Below are positions 46,659-50,948 of a stretch of 50,948 nt of DNA, piece by piece. Below the pieces are notes generated by a model. That model was not told where the DNA came from. It ran no database searches and was given only the letters and a program-made list of their open reading frames with translations. The stretch covers positions 1-50,948 of the forward strand of contig JAABSN010000002.1 in assembly GCA_011390385.1 (NCBI GenBank), in the 5' to 3' direction. The number at the start of each line of letters is the position of its first letter. Position 1 is the first letter of the stretch. The DNA comes from Thioalkalivibrio nitratireducens. GTDB lineage: Bacteria; Pseudomonadota; Gammaproteobacteria; Ectothiorhodospirales; Ectothiorhodospiraceae. The translations under genes and the position numbers were made by a program.

Positions 46659-47546
46659 ATGTTTCAAGGCAGCATGGTCGCATTGGTTACGCCGATGCAC
46701 GAAGACGGCGGCATCGACATCGGTGCTTTGGATCGCTTGCTCGATTGGCACCTGGCCGCGGGCACCGATGCCATTGTGGCCGTGGGAACAACCGGAGAAT
46801 CCGCAACGCTGGATTTCGACGAGCACTGCTCGATCATCGAACACGTGGTTCAACGCATCGCGGGCCGCATCCCCGTCATCGCCGGCACGGGCGCCAATTC
46901 AACCCGCGAAGCAGTCCATCTTACCCGATGCGCCAGGGACGCCGGCGCTGATGCCTGCCTGCTCGTGACACCCTATTACAACAAACCGACCCAGCAGGGG
47001 CTTTTCCTGCATTACCAGGCCATCGCGGAAGCGGTGGACATTCCTCAAATACTCTACAATGTACCGGGGCGAACCGCCGTGGACCTTCTCCCGGAGACCG
47101 TGGAGAGGCTCGCTGGAGTCCCGAACATCATCGGCCTGAAGGAAGCCACCGGAAAAACCGAGCGGACACTCGAACTGATCGACCGCGTGGGTGGCCACCT
47201 TGAACTCTACAGTGGAGACGATGCCACCGCGCTCGAATTCCTCCTCGCCGGTGGACAGGGTGTGATTTCGGTCACCGCGAATGTTGCTCCCGCTGCAATG
47301 CACGAAATGTGTGCGGCGGCTCTGGCCCGCGACACCGTTCGGGCGCACGAAATCAATGCCCGACTCAACGGCCTCCATCATGCACTCTTTCATGAGGCCA
47401 ACCCGATTCCGGTAAAATGGGCGGTAGCGCGGATGGGGCTGATGTCCGATGGTATCCGCCTGCCGCTCACACCCCTGTCGGAACCCTTTCATGCTGCCGT
47501 GCTGGACGCCCTGCAACAAGCCGGTATCGCAATGGATCATCGATGA
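46659..47546 (+). CDS. dapA: 4-hydroxy-tetrahydrodipicolinate synthase DapA
   Basis: A 295-residue lyase that condenses pyruvate with aspartate semialdehyde in lysine and diaminopimelate synthesis. The Schiff-base lysine lies in [14 protein letters not shown], with [21 protein letters not shown] and [43 protein letters not shown] precedes the ATG. Its stop overlaps bamC as ATGA. Confidence 0.96.
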   Translation: MFQGSMVALVTPMHEDGGIDIGALDRLLDWHLAAGTDAIVAVGTTGESATLDFDEHCSIIEHVVQRIAGRIPVIAGTGANSTREAVHLTRCARDAGADACLLVTPYYNKPTQQGLFLHYQAIAEAVDIPQILYNVPGRTAVDLLPETVERLAGVPNIIGLKEATGKTERTLELIDRVGGHLELYSGDDATALEFLLAGGQGVISVTANVAPAAMHEMCAAALARDTVRAHEINARLNGLHHALFHEANPIPVKWAVARMGLMSDGIRLPLTPLSEPFHAAVLDALQQAGIAMDHR

Positions 47547-48712
47547 AAATGAACAGACGTCCCCGCAGCATCTCCTACCTGCCCCGTATGCTCGTCACCC
47601 TTGGCTGCGCACTGACGATGACCGGCTGCAGTATCCTTGGCAAGCAGGCTGACGACGGTCCAGTGTACGAAACCAGTCGCCAGGCGCAGACCAACCCATT
47701 GGAGCTGCCTCCGGACCTGGCAGCTCCTGGCATGGACCGCGCCTTTCGGATACCGGATACACCCGGATCGCGAGTCAGCGCTCGCGACCTCGATCGCGAA
47801 CAGCCTGCCTCCACACAACGCCGGACCGGGACCCTGGAAGTTCTCCCGGAAACCGCACAAGTGCAGCTACGCCGTGACGGAACGACTCGGTGGCTCACCG
47901 TGGATTTCACACCCGAAGAACTATGGCCACGACTGCGGGAATTCTGGCGCGCTCAGAACCTCACACTGGCTCGTGACGAGCCAGTGGTCGGGATCATGGA
48001 AACCGAATGGGCCGAAAACCGAGCCGGTATCCCTTTGAATATGAGTCAGGGATTGATTTCGCGTGCGCTGGGAAGCATCTATGACGCTGGGACCCGAGAT
48101 CAATATCGGACACGCGTGGAGCGCCACGATGGAGCGACCGAGGTATTCATCAGCCACCGGGGTGCCGTCGAACACGGGGATGAAGAAGGGATGGGAGCCC
48201 GATGGGTCATCGGCGAACCGGATCCGGAAATGGAAGCGGAAATGCTGAATCGGCTCCTGGTATTCCTGACCACCGGCGAAACCACCGCCAGCACCGCGCG
48301 GGCAGAAGAAACAGAAGCCGATTTCGAACGCACAGGCCGTGTCGACCTCGTCGAGCGGGACGGTCGGCAGGTTCTGGTGCTCTGGGGCGAACCCGATGCG
48401 CTCTGGCGCCGTCTGGGCCTGGCGCTCGACCGCACTGGTCTGCTGGTCGACGAGCAGAATCGGCGCACTGGAACGTTCCTTGTGACATACCGCACCGGGG
48501 GCGTGGACGATGTGCAGGAACGGCGTGGCTTTCTCAGCCGCATGTTCAGCTTCGGACGCAAGACGTCGCGCTATGAAAACGAGCGGTTCCAGATCCGCAT
48601 GCTGGAAGACGGGCGGGATCTTCAGGTGGTCGCCCTTTCGGTCGATGGCGAACCTCTGAGCAAGCGCGACGAACGCTTCGTGCTCGAAACGATTCAACCG
48701 CAACTGCGCTGA
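47543..48712 (+). CDS. bamC: Outer-membrane assembly lipoprotein BamC
   Basis: A 389-residue lipoprotein. The signal ends at TMTGC (Cys29). Segments fit Bam[59 protein letters not shown], and the second helix-grip part [15 protein letters not shown]. BamC is an accessory subunit of the BAM complex on BamD. It overlaps the dapA stop by 4 bp, the classical dapA-bamC arrangement. Confidence 0.9.
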   Translation: MKMNRRPRSISYLPRMLVTLGCALTMTGCSILGKQADDGPVYETSRQAQTNPLELPPDLAAPGMDRAFRIPDTPGSRVSARDLDREQPASTQRRTGTLEVLPETAQVQLRRDGTTRWLTVDFTPEELWPRLREFWRAQNLTLARDEPVVGIMETEWAENRAGIPLNMSQGLISRALGSIYDAGTRDQYRTRVERHDGATEVFISHRGAVEHGDEEGMGARWVIGEPDPEMEAEMLNRLLVFLTTGETTASTARAEETEADFERTGRVDLVERDGRQVLVLWGEPDALWRRLGLALDRTGLLVDEQNRRTGTFLVTYRTGGVDDVQERRGFLSRMFSFGRKTSRYENERFQIRMLEDGRDLQVVALSVDGEPLSKRDERFVLETIQPQLR

Positions 48713-48747
48713 CGAAACACCGTTTGCAGTCGTCGAAACGCAAATGG

Positions 48748-48782
48748 CATGTCCTGCGGACCAGTGTGGTCCGCAGGACATG
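48748..48782 (+). repeat. Perfect inverted repeat between bamC and the metallo-beta-lactamase gene
   Basis: Arms CATGTCCTGCGGACC and GGTCCGCAGGACATG are exact 15-bp complements around a 5-base loop, 35 bp after bamC and 16 bp before the next start. No T run follows. It may terminate dapA-bamC transcription, stabilise that message or mask the downstream start region. Confidence 0.8.
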
Positions 48783-48797
48783 GGCGTCGCTCAGGCG

Positions 48798-49562
48798 ATG
48801 ATCCGGTTCGCGGCCCTGGGAAGCGGTAGTTCCGGCAATGCACTCCTGGTTGAGGCGGGCAATACCCGGCTCCTGATCGACTGTGGTTTCACCCTACAGG
48901 AAGCGACGAAACGACTGCGGAAACTTGATCTCGAACCGAACGACCTTGACGCACTCCTGATCACCCACGAGCACAAAGACCATATCGGCGCTTGCGCCGC
49001 CTTCGCGCGGCGCCACCACGTACCCGTAAGAATGACCCCCGGAACCTTTCTCGGCGCCCGCGACCGCGCATTTCCGCACCTGCATGAGTTCCATGCCGGC
49101 GCGCCCTTCGAGATCGGAGATCTCGAAATCCGCCCATTCACTGTCCCGCATGACGCCCGCGAACCCGTCCAGTTCGTGTTGTCCGATGGCGCAAGAAGTC
49201 TGGCCCTGTTGACCGATGCGGGGCACATCAGTACACACATTATCGACTGCCTGGCCAATGTCGACGCCCTGCTGATCGAATGCAATCACGACCCCGGAAT
49301 GTTGGCCATGGGTCCCTATCCCCCTGCCCTCAAAAGGCGGGTGGGCGGCCGGTACGGCCATCTTTCCAATCACCAGGCCGAGGCACTCCTCCGAGCGATC
49401 GACCGCAGCCGGCTTCAGCATGTGATCGGCATGCATCTCTCCCAGAGCAACAACGACCCGGAGCTCGCCCGCAAGGCCCTTGCAGACGGCCTCGATTGCA
49501 GCCCTTCCGAGGTGTCGATCGCCGATCAGTGTGACGGGTTCGGCTGGCGAGAACTACGTTGA
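48798..49562 (+). CDS. Metallo-beta-lactamase fold hydrolase (YycJ/WalJ-like)
   Basis: A 254-residue metal hydrolase. The family opening ALGSGSSGNALLVEAG is followed by the metal motif H57-x-H59-x-D61-H62 (ITHEHKDHIGA), VPHDAREPV, LLTDAGHIS, IECNHD and HLSNHQAEALL. Related proteins are nucleases or phosphodiesterases. ATG 48798 matches the usual family start, though an ATG at 48780 lies six residues upstream and neither has a strong ribosome binding site. It follows bamC after a 35-bp gap plus a hairpin. Confidence 0.85.
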   Translation: MIRFAALGSGSSGNALLVEAGNTRLLIDCGFTLQEATKRLRKLDLEPNDLDALLITHEHKDHIGACAAFARRHHVPVRMTPGTFLGARDRAFPHLHEFHAGAPFEIGDLEIRPFTVPHDAREPVQFVLSDGARSLALLTDAGHISTHIIDCLANVDALLIECNHDPGMLAMGPYPPALKRRVGGRYGHLSNHQAEALLRAIDRSRLQHVIGMHLSQSNNDPELARKALADGLDCSPSEVSIADQCDGFGWRELR

Positions 49563-49925
49563 CCGCCGTGCCGGCAACGGTCATCCCTGAAGATGAAGGT
49601 GTCGGATGTCAATGAACGGCAACGAATTGCGCCGCTTGTGGCCCGGTAACCAGAACCCAGCAAGCCAAGGCCCGGGCGAGCGTGTTCCCGGTCCGGTTCA
49701 CTTCGCCGCTCACAGCACGCGATCAAGCCGAACCTCAGGTCACTTGCGCATGACTCCACGCCATCCATTGATGACCACGAAAACCGAACAGTCGACAACA
49801 ATCTACCGGCTGTACCCCGTGCAGCAGATCCGCGAGCATCTTGGCTGCGTTTTTCCGGCGTGAAATACTGATAAACCGCGGACGAAAAAAAACCCGGTCG
49901 CCTGAGCAACCGGGTTTTCGATAAA
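49563..49925. other. Intergenic region before the rRNA terminator
   Basis: No supported gene. The plus-strand open frame here has no ribosome binding site or recognisable product. The region ends in the rRNA operon terminator. Confidence 0.5.
49889..49918 (-). terminator. Intrinsic terminator of the rRNA operon
   Basis: On the minus strand a 10-bp stem (AAAACCCGGT and ACCGGGTTTT, loop 10 nt) is followed by further T residues, ending transcription 8 bp after the 5S gene. Confidence 0.9.
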
Positions 49926-50044
49926 TGCCTGGCAGTGACCTACTCTCACATGGGGAGACCCCAAACTACCATCGGCGCTGAACAGTTTCACTTCCGAGTT
50001 CGAGATGGGATCGGGTGGTTCCTGAACGCTATGGCCGCCAGGCA
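49926..50044 (-). rRNA. rrf: 5S ribosomal RNA
   Basis: A 119-nt sequence on the minus strand with complementary ends (TGCCTGGCGGCC at the 5' end pairing with the 3' GGCA region) and the conserved CCCATCTCGAACTCGG and GTGAGAGTAGG segments. Confidence 0.95.
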
Positions 50045-50143
50045 AACTGGCTGGCGCGCACGCAACCGCATGTGCGCCAATTCTGGAATGCATTCTAGGC
50101 AGTGTGTCAACGATCGAGACCAGCCCAACTACTTGGGTGTTAT

Positions 50144-50948
<805 letters not shown>

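Noticed and set aside
49606..49863. 85-codon plus-strand open frame before the rRNA terminator
   Set aside because: No ribosome binding site, low-complexity composition and no recognisable motif.

Overview
The window is a GC-rich stretch of a gammaproteobacterial chromosome. The gene set points to the Chromatiales / Ectothiorhodospiraceae area (my inference): hspQ, nudE, cysQ, ppsR-ppsA, a split class II ribonucleotide reductase, bamC, gcvR-bcp, xseB-ispA-dxs and an rRNA operon. Most of it is housekeeping DNA in short same-strand operons. There is no phage, plasmid, CRISPR array or recognisable insertion sequence. The start of a UreH/TauE-like membrane protein is cut by the left edge, and a 23S rRNA gene is cut by the right edge.

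Layout. 1-3700: truncated membrane protein, hspQ and a HAD nucleotidase (minus); a secreted hypothetical protein, nudE and cysQ (plus). 3981-12434 is a nitrogen-salvage block: an allophanate hydrolase that lacks its C-terminal domain converges on the urease operon ureDABCEFG (minus), followed by a fungal-type cytosine deaminase overlapping a secreted cupin gene. A 104-bp palindromic element sits between ureA and ureB. 12717-18545: a lipoprotein with two tandem solute-binding domains, a periplasmic rhodanese, a membrane GGDEF-EAL protein, an RDD protein and a Lys/Ala-rich DUF2934 protein. 18941-26174: ppsR-ppsA, an MltF-like transglycosylase, a Fur/Zur-type regulator and a hypoxanthine-DNA glycosylase. 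26307-29074: a TonB receptor behind a Met-rich membrane protein. 29162-33124: nrdJb and nrdJa; nrdJa carries a 377-residue LAGLIDADG intein placed directly before its radical cysteine. 33398-36866: phosphohexomutase, class II aldolase and a class II glutamine amidotransferase.

37118-39935 is the most system-like part: a minus-strand operon of rubrerythrin, a HdrD/GlpC-type iron-sulfur CCG protein, an encapsulated-ferritin-like protein without an encapsulin partner or visible cargo peptide, and a DUF3501 protein. Its promoter region carries two copies of a near-perfect palindrome (TTTAGAC-TCC-GTCTAAA). One lies between the candidate -35 and -10 and the other just past the expected transcription start, which is the layout of a repressor-controlled iron/peroxide response. 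40154-49562 holds xseB-ispA-dxs-queD, then phoH-like, bcp and gcvR (minus), diverging from dapA-bamC and a metallo-beta-lactamase gene. 49889-50948 is the 3' end of an rRNA operon on the minus strand (23S, 5S, terminator).
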